Shown here piece by piece: positions 25,330 through 35,074 of a stretch of 64,000 nt of DNA. This DNA is from Sphingomonas sp. PL-96. GTDB lineage: Bacteria; Pseudomonadota; Alphaproteobacteria; Sphingomonadales; Sphingomonadaceae. The stretch lies in the NCBI RefSeq assembly GCF_020707215.1, contig NZ_JAJFET010000001.1:186001-250000 (forward strand). The letters run 5' to 3'. The notes beneath the pieces are model-generated. The model searched no databases. It was given only the letters and a program-made list of their open reading frames with translations, and was not told the origin of the DNA. Each line of letters begins with the position of its first letter. The stretch's first letter is position 1. The position numbers and the translations under genes are program-made.

Positions 25330-25653
25330 TCAGGAGGGACGGGCAGCCTTTTCGGCGATGCCCGACAGCCCCTCGCGCCGCTGGAGTTCGGCACGAACGT
25401 CGTCGAGCGAGAGCCCGGCGTCTGCGAGCAGCACCAGCAGGTGGAAGAGGAGGTCCGCGGACTCAGCGACAAGCCCCTCGCGATCGTCGGCGATGGCGGC
25501 GATGACCGCCTCAACCGCTTCCTCGCCGACCTTTTGCGCGATCTTGGCGCGCCCGCGGTGGTGGAGCTTGGCAACATAGGAGGTGGCGGGATCGCCGCCC
25601 AGCCGGGTGCGGATCACGGCCTGAAGCTGGTCGAGCGGGTCTGTGTCTGCCAT
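25330..25653 (-). CDS. hisE: Phosphoribosyl-ATP pyrophosphatase (HisE)
   Basis: A 107-residue all-alpha pyrophosphohydrolase for the second step of histidine synthesis. The MazG-like acidic motif is KVGEEAVEAVIAA, followed by ESADLLFHLLVLL, and length fits HisE exactly. The start is ATG 25653 (MADTDPLDQL). The other his genes are not in view, so this hisE may be separated from them or be the end of an operon outside the window. The HIT gene follows. Confidence 0.93.
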   Translation of the reverse strand: MADTDPLDQLQAVIRTRLGGDPATSYVAKLHHRGRAKIAQKVGEEAVEAVIAAIADDREGLVAESADLLFHLLVLLADAGLSLDDVRAELQRREGLSGIAEKAARPS

Positions 25654-25684
25654 CGGATCCGCTTTCCCGCCGCCGCCGCCCAAG

Positions 25685-25864
25685 TCAATCCCGTGGTGGT
25701 CTGCGCCGCGCCCGCAGCGCCCGGCGGGCAAGCCAGAGCCCGGCGACCGCAACCAGGAACAGCGCCACGTCGGAGACGGCAAAGCCGCTGCTTGGCCCCA
25801 CGACGCCGGTGTGGGCGGCGAAGGCCGGGGTGGGCAGGATCAGTGCGAGAGGAGCGAGGCGCAT
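25685..25864 (-). CDS. Small exported protein with C-terminal membrane anchor (59 aa)
   Basis: A frame of 59 codons starting MRLAPLALILPTPAFAAHTG encodes a short signal peptide, a brief extracytoplasmic linker, then one hydrophobic helix (VALFLVAVAGLWLARRALRA) and an Arg-rich tail. This helix-plus-Arg end resembles sortase- or exosortase-like C-terminal anchors, but no PEP or LPXTG motif is present. Its function is unknown. It is oriented with hisE and the gene end is 31 bases upstream of the hisE start. Confidence 0.5.
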   Translation of the reverse strand: MRLAPLALILPTPAFAAHTGVVGPSSGFAVSDVALFLVAVAGLWLARRALRARRRPPRD

Positions 25865-26002
25865 CGCTTGCGGTGTAGTGGAAAACGCGCCGCTGCTGAA
25901 GCGGTTCGGGGATACTGCCGAACGCCTGCTCATCCCGGTGGAACACCACAGCTGCACAGGAACTAAGTGGTTTCGTGCGCCACCTGCCATCGTTTGGCCT
26001 GG

Positions 26003-26036
26003 CCCTGGGTTCCCGCCTTCGCGAGAGCACCCAGGG
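26003..26036. repeat. Intergenic palindrome (REP-like), copy C
   Basis: CCCTGGGT and ACCCAGGG pair around TCCCGCCTTCGCGAGAGC. The same core, CCTGGGCTCCCGCCTTCGCG, occurs at 32069-32090. It lies just after the end of fghA and could act as a weak terminator. Confidence 0.6.
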
Positions 26037-26048
26037 GTAGGAGAGCGA

Positions 26049-26888
26049 TCAGCCGCGCAGGCGCTCCGCGTGCCAGGCGACATGGTCGGCCATGAAGGTG
26101 GAGATGAAGTAATAGCTGTGGTTGTACCCCGGCTGCATGCGCAGGGTGAGTGGAATGCCGGCATCCTCACAGGCGGCGCGCAGCAGCTCGGGCTTGAGCT
26201 GCTTGAGGAAATCGTCGGCGTCGCCCTGGTCGACCAGCAGTTCGGGCAGGCGGGCGCCATCGGCGATCAGCGCGCAGGCGTCATGCGCGCGCCATGCCGC
26301 CAGGTTGGTGCCGAGATAGCCCGTCAGCGCCTTTTCGCCCCAGGTCGACTGCATCGCCGAGGCAATCGGCGCAAAGGCGGAGACGCTGCGGAAGCGGTCG
26401 GGGTTGCGCAAGCCGATCGTGAGCGCGCCGTGGCCGCCCATCGAATGGCCGGTGATCGACTGCCGGTCCATGTCCGCCACCGGGAACTCGGCGGCGATCA
26501 ACGCCGGCAGCTCATCTTCGATGTAGCTGCGCATGCAGAAATGCGTCGACCACGGAGCCTGCGTCGCATCCAGGTAGAACCCCGCGCCCTGGCCGAAGTC
26601 ATAGCCCTCAGCATCCGGTACGCCTTCGCCGCGCGGTGACGTATCGGGTGCGATGAAGATCACGCGGTGCTCGGCGCAGGCGGCGCGATACTCCCCCTTT
26701 TCGGTCACATTGGCGTGGGTGCAGGTGAGGCCGGAGAGATACCAGAGCACCGGCAGCCGCTCGCCGGGATCGTGCGGTGGCACGAACATCGAAAAGGTCA
26801 TGGGCGTGCCCGTGGCGGTGGAGGCATGGCGGTACACGCCCTGGATGCCGCCATGCGACGCGCTGGTGGAGACGGTCTCGAGAGTCAT
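26049..26888 (-). CDS. fghA: S-formylglutathione hydrolase
   Basis: A 279-residue serine hydrolase that turns S-formylglutathione into formate and glutathione, the second step of glutathione-dependent formaldehyde oxidation. The nucleophile is in GHSMGGHGAL, the oxyanion region is PVLWYLSGLTCTHANVTEKG, and a late NHSYYFISTF contains the catalytic His. The start is ATG 26888 (MTLETVSTSA). It is the last gene of a three-gene run with a VOC protein and the alcohol dehydrogenase class III gene. Confidence 0.96.
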   Translation of the reverse strand: MTLETVSTSASHGGIQGVYRHASTATGTPMTFSMFVPPHDPGERLPVLWYLSGLTCTHANVTEKGEYRAACAEHRVIFIAPDTSPRGEGVPDAEGYDFGQGAGFYLDATQAPWSTHFCMRSYIEDELPALIAAEFPVADMDRQSITGHSMGGHGALTIGLRNPDRFRSVSAFAPIASAMQSTWGEKALTGYLGTNLAAWRAHDACALIADGARLPELLVDQGDADDFLKQLKPELLRAACEDAGIPLTLRMQPGYNHSYYFISTFMADHVAWHAERLRG

Positions 26889-26902
26889 CGGGTGCCTTTC
26901 GA

Positions 26903-27285
26903 TCACGCGATGCGGTGCGTGGCGCACAGCTTGTTGCCGGCGGGGTCGCGCAGATAGGCGAGGTACAGCGTCCGCCCGCCGGTGGCGTTGCGGATGCCCG
27001 GCGGGTTCTCGATCGCCGTGCCGCCGTGCGCAAGCCCCGCGGCGTGCCATGCATCGGCTGCCTCGGGCGAGGCGGCGGCAAAGCCGATCGTGCCGCCATT
27101 GGCATGGCTGGCGGGCTCGCCGTTGATCGGCCGCGTCACCAGGAAGCGGCCGCCGCCATGCGCATAGACGACGCGGCCCCATTCATCGACGACGCCGGCC
27201 GGAATGCCGAGCGCGCCGAGGGCGGCGTCATAGAACGCCTTGGACGCGGCGATATCGTCAGCGCCCACCATGACGTGGCTGAACA

Positions 27286-27286
<1 letters not shown>
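26903..27286 (-). CDS. VOC-family (glyoxalase/bleomycin-resistance-like) protein
   Basis: A 127-residue protein of the vicinal-oxygen-chelate fold: MFSHVMVGADDIAASKAFYD opens the first beta-alpha-beta module, and LYLAYLRDPAGNKLCATHR closes the second, with the usual metal-site Glu replaced or shifted. It lies between the two formaldehyde-pathway genes and overlaps the dehydrogenase gene by one base. It may handle a glutathione adduct formed in the same pathway; this is inference from location. Confidence 0.88.
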
Positions 27287-28398
<1,112 letters not shown>

Positions 28399-28444
28399 GG
28401 GGGTACTCGCGATTGGAAACGGGGGGATGGAGCGGGGATAGCGA

Positions 28445-28478
28445 AACCGCGCCCCGACGCAAAGGCCGGGGCGCGGTT
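28445..28478 (-). terminator. Intrinsic terminator-like hairpin after the PQQ dehydrogenase gene
   Basis: A perfect 12-base stem (AACCGCGCCCCG with its complement) and ten-base loop, followed on the minus strand by TTTCGC. It lies between the PQQ dehydrogenase stop (28508) and the frmA start (28398), so it would separate the two transcripts. Confidence 0.7.
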
Positions 28479-28507
28479 CGGAAGGCTGGCCTGGCTGGGC
28501 CGGCGGG

Positions 28508-30868
28508 CTACGCCTTCGGCAGGGCATAGGCGATCACCTGATCGCCGACCTTGGTCTCCATGAAGTGATGGCCGCCGGTCATGATCACCAGATACTGGCG
28601 GCCGTTCTGCTCATAGGTCATCGGCGTCGCCTGGCCGCCGGCGGGCAGCACGTCCTGCCACACGACCTTGCCGGTCTTGAGGTCGATCGCGCGGATCAGA
28701 TCGTCGGTTGCCGCGGCGATGAACACCAGGCCGCCGGCGGTGACCACCGCGCCGCCGTTGTTGGGCGTGCCGATGGTGACCGGCAGGCGCGAGGGGATGC
28801 CGAACGGCCCGTTGTTGCGTGCGGTGCCGAGCGGGCGGTCCCACAGCGTCTTGCCGGTGCGCAGGTCGATCGCGCGGATGCCGCCATAGGGAGGCTGCTT
28901 GCAGAGCAGGCCGGTGAACGGCAGGCGCCAGCCCGCGTTGACGTCCACCGCATAGGGCGTGCCCGCCTGCGGATCACCGGCACCCTCGGCACCGCCGCCC
29001 ATGTCGCCGCCGCGCGCCTCGCCACGCGGCGCCCAGCCCTTCTTGTCGGCCTCGGCGCGCGGCACCAGGCGGACATAGTTGGGCATGTCGTTGTAGTTGG
29101 CGACGATCACGCCCCGCGCCGGATCGATGGCGATGCCGCCCCAGTCGGTGCCGCCGTTATAGCCCGGATATTCGACCGAATGCTGCTTGTCGGAAGGCGG
29201 CGTGTAGAAGCCCTTGTAGGCGGCGCGCCGGAACTGGATGCGGCACACCAGCTGGTCGATCGGGGACATGCCCCACATATCGCGCTCGGTCAGGTCTGCC
29301 TTGCGCAGCGTGTGGTAGAGCGACACCGGCTGGCCGTCGACGCGGCGCTTGGGCTCCACGCCGGTGGTCGGCACGGGAATGCGGCCGACCTTGGTCAGCG
29401 CGCGGCCGTTGCGGCGATCGAGCACATAGATGTCTCCTTGCTTCGACGGCACCACGATCGCGGGCACGTTGCCACCGGCAGTAGGGAAGTCGATCAGCGT
29501 GCCCTGCGCGCCCAGGTCATAGTCCCAGACGTCGTGGTGGACGAGCTGGAAGCGCCAGCGCGGACGGCCGGTGGTGACGTCGAGCGCCACCAGGGAGGTC
29601 GCGAAGAAGTCCTCCGGCGGGGTGCGCGAACCGCTCCAGTAATCCACCGCGGAATTACCCATCGGCAGATAGACCAGCCCCAGCGATTCATCGCCGCTTG
29701 CGGTGGTCCACATGTTGGGGGTGCCGCGGCCATATTCGTCGCCCGGACCCGGAATGCCCTTGCGATCGGGGCGCAGCATGTCCCAGGCCCAGCGGAACTC
29801 GCCGGTAACCGCGTCATAGCCCTGGATCACGCCGGACGGCGCGTTGCGCTTCTGCCCGTCGAGCACCTGGTGCCCGGTCACGATGACGCCGCGCACGATC
29901 GTCGGTGCCGAGGTGATGGAGACCATGCCGGGAACGACCTCGCCCATGCCCTGCTTGATGTCGACCTGGCCGTTGGTGCCGAAGCCGGTGCAGGGACGGC
30001 CCGTGTTCGCGTCGACCGCGACGATGCGGCCATCCAGCGTCCCCTCGATGATGCGGGTGGCGCAGGTCGCCGTCGCCTGAGCGCCCGGAACCGTATAATA
30101 GGACACGCCCCGGCACGCGGCGGTGTAGGGGATGTTGGCGTCGGGCACCTTCGGGTCAAAGCGCCACAGCTCCCGACCCGTCGCCGGATCCAGCGCCATC
30201 ATGATGTTCTTGGCCGAACAGAGGTACAGGCGGTCGCCGACCTTGAGCGGGGTCGTCTCCGCGCCGTACTTGTTGTGCTTCAGGTCAGCGGGCATGTCGC
30301 CCGTGTGGGTCAGCCACACGCGCTCCAGCGAACCCACATTGGCAGGCGTGATCTGCGCGAGCGGCGAATAGCGGCGCGCGCCATAGGTGCCGCCATAAGC
30401 TGGCCAGTCCGCACCGGTCGCGAGCGGGTCGGTTCCCGCCAGCGCCGCCCCGGCGGCCGGAAGCGGCAGCGCCGCGGCAGGTGCGCCAAGCTTTGCGACG
30501 ACGGTTCCACCGACCACCGTCACCAGCAGCACGGCGGCGGCGCCGGCGAAGCCCGCCTTCCATCGCCCCGGACGCCGCGTCAGCGTCGGCATCACCAGGG
30601 CGACGAGGAGCAGCAGGACCAGCGGACCGACCAGGCGCGGTATCAGCGCCCAGGGGTTTGAGCCGACTTCCCAGAACGCCCAGATCGCGGTGAGCACGAC
30701 GATTGCGGCATAGAGCCAGCCGCCGAGCATCTGCCCGCGAAAGAGCAACACGCCAGCCGCGAGCATCGCAAGGCCGGTGATGACGTAATAGGCCGATCCA
30801 CCCAGGATCGCGAGCCAGCCGCCCCCGACTGCCAATACCAGCCCGATGAGTGCGAGCAGCACCCCCAT
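28508..30868 (-). CDS. Membrane-bound PQQ-dependent dehydrogenase (glucose/quinate/shikimate family)
   Basis: A 786-residue quinoprotein with four to five N-terminal membrane helices (residues 1-140) that would bind ubiquinone, then an eight-bladed propeller binding PQQ in the periplasm. The propeller begins [20 protein letters not shown]; tryptophan-docking repeats include [17 protein letters not shown] and [16 protein letters not shown]. The late segment [20 protein letters not shown] matches the Gcd/QuiA branch. It oxidises an aldose or cyclic polyol and passes electrons to the respiratory chain; substrate choice between glucose, quinate and others is not resolved. ATG 30868 is the start of the first helix. 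The frame stays open 300 bases upstream, without homology. Confidence 0.93.
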   Translation of the reverse strand: MGVLLALIGLVLAVGGGWLAILGGSAYYVITGLAMLAAGVLLFRGQMLGGWLYAAIVVLTAIWAFWEVGSNPWALIPRLVGPLVLLLLVALVMPTLTRRPGRWKAGFAGAAAVLLVTVVGGTVVAKLGAPAAALPLPAAGAALAGTDPLATGADWPAYGGTYGARRYSPLAQITPANVGSLERVWLTHTGDMPADLKHNKYGAETTPLKVGDRLYLCSAKNIMMALDPATGRELWRFDPKVPDANIPYTAACRGVSYYTVPGAQATATCATRIIEGTLDGRIVAVDANTGRPCTGFGTNGQVDIKQGMGEVVPGMVSITSAPTIVRGVIVTGHQVLDGQKRNAPSGVIQGYDAVTGEFRWAWDMLRPDRKGIPGPGDEYGRGTPNMWTTASGDESLGLVYLPMGNSAVDYWSGSRTPPEDFFATSLVALDVTTGRPRWRFQLVHHDVWDYDLGAQGTLIDFPTAGGNVPAIVVPSKQGDIYVLDRRNGRALTKVGRIPVPTTGVEPKRRVDGQPVSLYHTLRKADLTERDMWGMSPIDQLVCRIQFRRAAYKGFYTPPSDKQHSVEYPGYNGGTDWGGIAIDPARGVIVANYNDMPNYVRLVPRAEADKKGWAPRGEARGGDMGGGAEGAGDPQAGTPYAVDVNAGWRLPFTGLLCKQPPYGGIRAIDLRTGKTLWDRPLGTARNNGPFGIPSRLPVTIGTPNNGGAVVTAGGLVFIAAATDDLIRAIDLKTGKVVWQDVLPAGGQATPMTYEQNGRQYLVIMTGGHHFMETKVGDQVIAYALPKA

Positions 30869-31122
30869 CAACTTTGCGGAAAGAGATGGGAAGCGTGCGG
30901 TCGCAAGCGTCAAACCGAATGGTCCTTCAGCATAGGCATGCGCCGGCGCAGGCCCGGGGACAGGCAGGCGACGTGCTTCGCCTGGACTCGCCCGGTAAAC
31001 TTCACCCGTCGCGAACCGTTCCACGTGCTCCAGCAACACAGTGTTGCCAAATGCTGCATTGCAAAACGATGAGGTTTGGGGGCGCTGGCGGCACGCACAA
31101 GCAGGTGGCGCGTTGACAGCGG

Positions 31123-31983
31123 ATGGACACGGTACGCCAGACGATCGCAAAGCAGGTGCGGGCACTGACAGGAGCCGGCGACGGTGCGATCGACCTCAGC
31201 CGGCCGCCAGGGGACGACGGGCTGTTCGGCCCCAAGTCAGTGTGCTGGCGGGTGCATGGCGACTTCACCTCGATGATGATCGGGGGGACGGCGGCGCTGA
31301 TGTTGCAGATGCTCCACCCGCTGGCGCTGGCAGGGGTGTGGGACCATTCGAACTTCCAGCGCGACATGCTGGGCCGGCTGAAGCGGACCGCGCAGTTCAT
31401 TGCCGGCACCACCTATGGCGCGACGGGCGAGGCGGAGCGGCTGATCGGGCGGGTGCGGGCGATCCACGACCGCGTGCACGGCACGCTGCCGGACGGCACG
31501 CCCTATGACGCCAACGACCCGGAACTGCTGACCTGGATCCATGTGGTGGAGGTGCGGATGTTCCTGTCCGGGTACCTCCGCTACCGCAACCCGGCGATGC
31601 CAGGGGCCGAGCAGGACCGGTATTTCGCGGAATATGCCGAGGTCGCGCGCCGGCTGGGCGCGACGGACGTGCCGACCAGCCGGCGCGGGATCGACCGCTA
31701 TCTGATGGACGTGCGGCCGCAGCTGCACTTCGACGAGCGTACGCGCACGGTGCTGCAGGCGCTCCTGAGCCAGCCGGCGCCGAACCTTGCGATGCGGCCG
31801 TTCGGCGATTTGACGATGCGCGCGGCAATCGACCTGCTGCCGCCCTGGGCGCGCACCATGCTCCACCTGCGCGAGCGGCCCGCCGAGGCGCCGCTGGTGC
31901 GCGCCGGCGCGCGGGGGGTGGGCGTGATGCTGCGTTGGGCGCTCAACGGCCGCAACGCGGAGGCGCAAGCGCGGCGGGCGTGA
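31123..31983 (+). CDS. Oxygenase MpaB / latex-clearing-like family protein (DUF2236)
   Basis: A 286-residue soluble protein of the DUF2236/ER-bound oxygenase family. Conserved features include the opening FGPKSVCWRVHGDFTSMMIG, the helical segment ALMLQMLHPLALAGVWDHSN with the His proposed to bind haem, and TWIHVVEVRMFLSGYLRYRN. Some relatives are haem oxygenases that cut polyisoprene (Lcp) or process mycophenolate precursors; most bacterial members are uncharacterised. It is monocistronic and converges on the NAD synthetase gene through a repeat-rich gap. Confidence 0.85.
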   Translation: MDTVRQTIAKQVRALTGAGDGAIDLSRPPGDDGLFGPKSVCWRVHGDFTSMMIGGTAALMLQMLHPLALAGVWDHSNFQRDMLGRLKRTAQFIAGTTYGATGEAERLIGRVRAIHDRVHGTLPDGTPYDANDPELLTWIHVVEVRMFLSGYLRYRNPAMPGAEQDRYFAEYAEVARRLGATDVPTSRRGIDRYLMDVRPQLHFDERTRTVLQALLSQPAPNLAMRPFGDLTMRAAIDLLPPWARTMLHLRERPAEAPLVRAGARGVGVMLRWALNGRNAEAQARRA

Positions 31984-32010
31984 GGGCGGCTGCCCCAAGG
32001 TTCCACCGTA

Positions 32011-32093
32011 TCCCTGCGGAGGCAGGGATCCAGGGCCAGGCAGAACAAAGATCGGTGGCGTTCGGAACCCTGGGCTCCCGCCTTCGCGGGAGC
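32011..32093. repeat. Two tandem intergenic palindromes (REP-like), copy B
   Basis: TCCCTGC/GCAGGGA (32011-32028) matches copy A at 21009; GCTCCCG/CGGGAGC (32074-32093) matches the core of copy C at 26003. The pair fills the space between two convergent genes. Confidence 0.65.
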
Positions 32094-32113
32094 ACTAGGT
32101 AAGGAGGCCGTGC

Positions 32114-34165
32114 TTACGGCAGCGCCGCACGCAACTCCTCGACCCAGGGCTTCGCAACGCCATCGGAAGGCGCGCGCCAGTCACCGCGCGGGCTGAGCGC
32201 ACCGCCGCCCGATACCTTGGGCCCGTTGGGAATGGCGGAGCGCTTGAACTGGCTGGTCTGGAAGAAGCGCCACAGGAAGGATTCGAGCCAGCGGGCGATC
32301 GTCTCCAGGTCATAGCTGTTGCGCTTGGCTTCCGGGAAGTCGATCGGCCACGCGCCGCCTTCGCTGTCCTTCCACGCATGCCAGGCGAGGAACGCGACCT
32401 TGGAAGGGGACAGCCCCTGGCGGACGATGTGGTGCAGGAAGAAGTCGTGCAACTCGTACGGCCCGACCTTGCTTTCGGTGCTCTGCAACTGGCCATCGTC
32501 GCCGGCCGGCACCAGCTCGGGCGAGATCTCGGTCGCGAGGATCGCGTCGAGCACGGTGTTGGTGGGGGCATCGAACTGGTCGGTCTGGATCGCCCAGCGG
32601 ATGAGATACTGGATCAGCGTCTTGGGCACGCCGGCGTTCACGGCGTAATGGCTCATCTGGTCGCCGACGCCATAGGTGCACCAGCCGAGCGCCAGCTCCG
32701 ACAGGTCGCCGGTGCCGAGCACGAAACCCTCGCGCTGGTTGGCGAGGCGGAACAGATAGTCGGTGCGAAGGCCCGCCTGCACATTTTCGAACGCGATGTC
32801 ATAGACCGGCTCGCCGCGCCCGAACGGATGGTCCATGTCGGCAAGCATCTGCCGCGCGGCCGGGCGGATGTCGATCTCGGCACCGGTGATGCCGAGCGCG
32901 TTCATCAGCGTCCAGGCGTTGGCCTTGGTCCCCTCGCTGGTCGCGAACCCCGGCATGGTGAAGCCGAGGATGTCGGAGCGGGGCTTGTCGAGGCGATCGA
33001 ACGCCTTGGCCGCGACGATCAGCGCATGGGTGGAGTCGAGCCCGCCCGACACGCCGATGATGAGCCGCTTGGCACCCGTCGCGACGATGCGCTTGCGCAG
33101 GGCCTCCACCTGGATGTTGAACGCCTCGTAGCAATCCTCGTCGAGCGAGACGGCGTTGCTCGGCACAAAGGGGAAGCGGCGGACCTGGCGCTTGAGGCCC
33201 ACGTCGGCGAAGTCGGGCTGGTGCGCAAAGCCGATGCGGCGGAAGCGGGTTTCCGGGTGGCCGGACGCCGCGGCGGCGTCGTTGAACGTGCCCATGCGCA
33301 TCCGCTCCAACCGGATGCGGCCGGCGTCGACATCGGCATAGATGGTGGCGTCGGCACTGGCGAAGCGGTGCGAGGCGGCAAGCTGCTCGCCCAGTTCATA
33401 GACCAGGCCTTGCCCGTCCCAGGACAGGTCGGTCGTGCTCTCGCCGGGACCTGCCGCCGAATAGACATAGGCGCCGACCGCACGCGCGGACTGGGCAGCG
33501 CACAGCATCTCGCGGTCGCGGGCCTTGCCGACGACGATGTTGGAAGCGGACAGGTTGCACAGGATCAGTGCGCCCGCGAGCGCACCCATGGTCGAGGGCG
33601 GCGTGGGCGCCCAGTAATCCTCGCAGATTTCCGCATGAAAGACGAAGTCGGGCAGGTCCTCGGCCGCAAAGATCAGGTCGGTGCCGAACGGTGCCCGCTG
33701 CCCCGCAACGGTGATCTCCAGGCCGGTGACGCCGGCGCCCTCGGCGAACCAGCGTTTCTCGTAATATTCGCGATAGTTGGGAAGGAAGCTCTTGGGCACC
33801 ACGCCCAGGATGCGACCGCGTGCGACCGCGACGGCGCAATTGTAGAGCCGGCCGTTGCGGCGAAGCGCCGCGCCGACCAGCAGGACCGGGCGCAGTTCGG
33901 TGCTTGCCTCGACCACCTGAGCAAGCGCCGCCTCCGCCGCGTCGCACAGCGCGTCCTGCAGGTGCAGGTCGTCGATCGCGTAGGAGGAGAGGTTGAGTTC
34001 CGGGAAGACCAGCAGGTCGGCTGCGGCTTCATGACCCTGCCGGGCGAGGGCGATCGTCGCCTCGGCATTGGCGGCCGGGTCTCCGGAGCTGGCGAGCGGG
34101 GTACAGGCACCGACACGAATGAGGCCGTGCCGGTGGATCGAAAAAAAGCGGTGCTGCGTCATCAT
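32114..34165 (-). CDS. nadE: Glutamine-dependent NAD+ synthetase
   Basis: A 683-residue two-domain enzyme. The N-terminal carbon-nitrogen hydrolase domain carries the Glu-Lys-Cys glutaminase triad (FPELNLSSYAIDDL, VPKSFLPNYREYYEKRWF and CEDYWAPTPPS). The C-terminal synthetase domain has the pyrophosphate loop GVSGGLDSTHALIVAAKAFD and GTGDLSELALGWCTYGVGDQ. Ammonia from glutamine is passed to adenylated deamido-NAD to form NAD. Length matches the long bacterial type. The first two codons are both ATG; either may start. It stands alone, convergent with the DUF2236 gene. Confidence 0.96.
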   Translation of the reverse strand: MMTQHRFFSIHRHGLIRVGACTPLASSGDPAANAEATIALARQGHEAAADLLVFPELNLSSYAIDDLHLQDALCDAAEAALAQVVEASTELRPVLLVGAALRRNGRLYNCAVAVARGRILGVVPKSFLPNYREYYEKRWFAEGAGVTGLEITVAGQRAPFGTDLIFAAEDLPDFVFHAEICEDYWAPTPPSTMGALAGALILCNLSASNIVVGKARDREMLCAAQSARAVGAYVYSAAGPGESTTDLSWDGQGLVYELGEQLAASHRFASADATIYADVDAGRIRLERMRMGTFNDAAAASGHPETRFRRIGFAHQPDFADVGLKRQVRRFPFVPSNAVSLDEDCYEAFNIQVEALRKRIVATGAKRLIIGVSGGLDSTHALIVAAKAFDRLDKPRSDILGFTMPGFATSEGTKANAWTLMNALGITGAEIDIRPAARQMLADMDHPFGRGEPVYDIAFENVQAGLRTDYLFRLANQREGFVLGTGDLSELALGWCTYGVGDQMSHYAVNAGVPKTLIQYLIRWAIQTDQFDAPTNTVLDAILATEISPELVPAGDDGQLQSTESKVGPYELHDFFLHHIVRQGLSPSKVAFLAWHAWKDSEGGAWPIDFPEAKRNSYDLETIARWLESFLWRFFQTSQFKRSAIPNGPKVSGGGALSPRGDWRAPSDGVAKPWVEELRAALP

Positions 34166-34241
34166 GACGAGCCTAACGCGCGAAACGGCGAGAAGCTACG
34201 TCACCCTTTTCTGGCCGCTGCGGCAGTTCGCCGCCGCCGGA

Positions 34242-34937
34242 TCACGCCTTGCCCGCGTAGATCATCCGGCCTTCGCCCAGCATCGCGAACACCTGCGGCA
34301 GGTCCTGTTCACCGACCGCGAAGCATCCCTGGCTGCGGCCCAGCATCCCGTGGGTCTTGAGCATGTCCGGGTTGGCGTACCAGGCGCCGTGGATCACGAT
34401 CGCGCGGTCGCGGGCGTTGTTGTTGGTCGGGTCGAGGCCGATCACCCGCTGCGAGCGGCCATGCTTGCCGACATAATAGTCGGAGGTGACGAATGCGCCC
34501 TCGCAGGTCGCATTGGAATTGGGCGCGTTCGAAAAGCGCTGGAGCTTGCCCGAATGCGCGGGGTCGGAGCCGCTGCCGTGGGAGACGAGCAGGCGCGTCA
34601 CGTCGCCACCCTCCAGGTCGATGAACTGGAAGCGATGCTCGTTCGAGGGAGCATCGAAGTCGGCGATGGCGATACGGTCGCGGCGGCGGATCGTGTCGCC
34701 GTGCGCGTCAAGGGCGGCGATGGCGCGGTCGAACAGCTCCGGCTGGACGCCGCGCGGCGCATGGACGCTGGCAGCCTTTGGCTCGGCAAAGATGCGCTGG
34801 CGGACCGGCGTCGGCACGGGGCGCGGCGCGGCGCGGTCGGCGCCGATCAGCGTGCTGCGCGTCACGGCAAAGGCGCCAAGCGCGGCAACCGAACCCAGGA
34901 TCGCGCGGCGCGAGCGAACGGTATCGTCAAACTGCAT
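34242..34937 (-). CDS. Murein L,D-transpeptidase catalytic-domain family protein, Tat-exported
   Basis: A 231-residue envelope protein with a twin-arginine signal peptide (SRRAILGSVAALGAFAVTRS). The conserved end of the domain is visible: IVIHGAWYANPDML then HGMLGRSQGCFAV, with the likely catalytic Cys in SQGCFA. Relatives are called YkuD-like or murein L,D-transpeptidase catalytic domain proteins and probably trim or link peptidoglycan stems. It is not obviously operonic. Confidence 0.88.
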   Translation of the reverse strand: MQFDDTVRSRRAILGSVAALGAFAVTRSTLIGADRAAPRPVPTPVRQRIFAEPKAASVHAPRGVQPELFDRAIAALDAHGDTIRRRDRIAIADFDAPSNEHRFQFIDLEGGDVTRLLVSHGSGSDPAHSGKLQRFSNAPNSNATCEGAFVTSDYYVGKHGRSQRVIGLDPTNNNARDRAIVIHGAWYANPDMLKTHGMLGRSQGCFAVGEQDLPQVFAMLGEGRMIYAGKA

Positions 34938-35033
34938 CCTGCCTCCTTGAAAAGACGATGAGGGCAGCGGCTTTGCCAGCCAGCTTTCGTTCTCAAGTAT
35001 CTAATCTGGGGCGTTTTTTCGCAAGTTCAACCG

Positions 35034-35069
35034 CCCCGCCAAAGGCCCGGGTCGTCGCGTATGGCGGGG
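35034..35069 (-). terminator. Inverted repeat at the end of the chemosensory operon
   Basis: CCCCGCCA and TGGCGGGG pair across a 20-base loop just beyond the last gene of the operon. The U tract expected of an intrinsic terminator is only present further on, near 35014-35019 (a six-T run on the plus strand that reads as A on the minus strand), so function is uncertain. Confidence 0.35.
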
Positions 35070-35074
35070 GTGGC

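Noticed and set aside
28565..30661. Long plus-strand frame opposite the PQQ dehydrogenase gene
   Set aside because: The minus-strand product is a complete quinoprotein; the antisense frame shows only composition-driven sequence.
30869..31165. Longer start for the PQQ dehydrogenase
   Set aside because: The first 99 residues lack the expected membrane helix pattern and the family begins at MGVLLALIG, so ATG 30868 was used.
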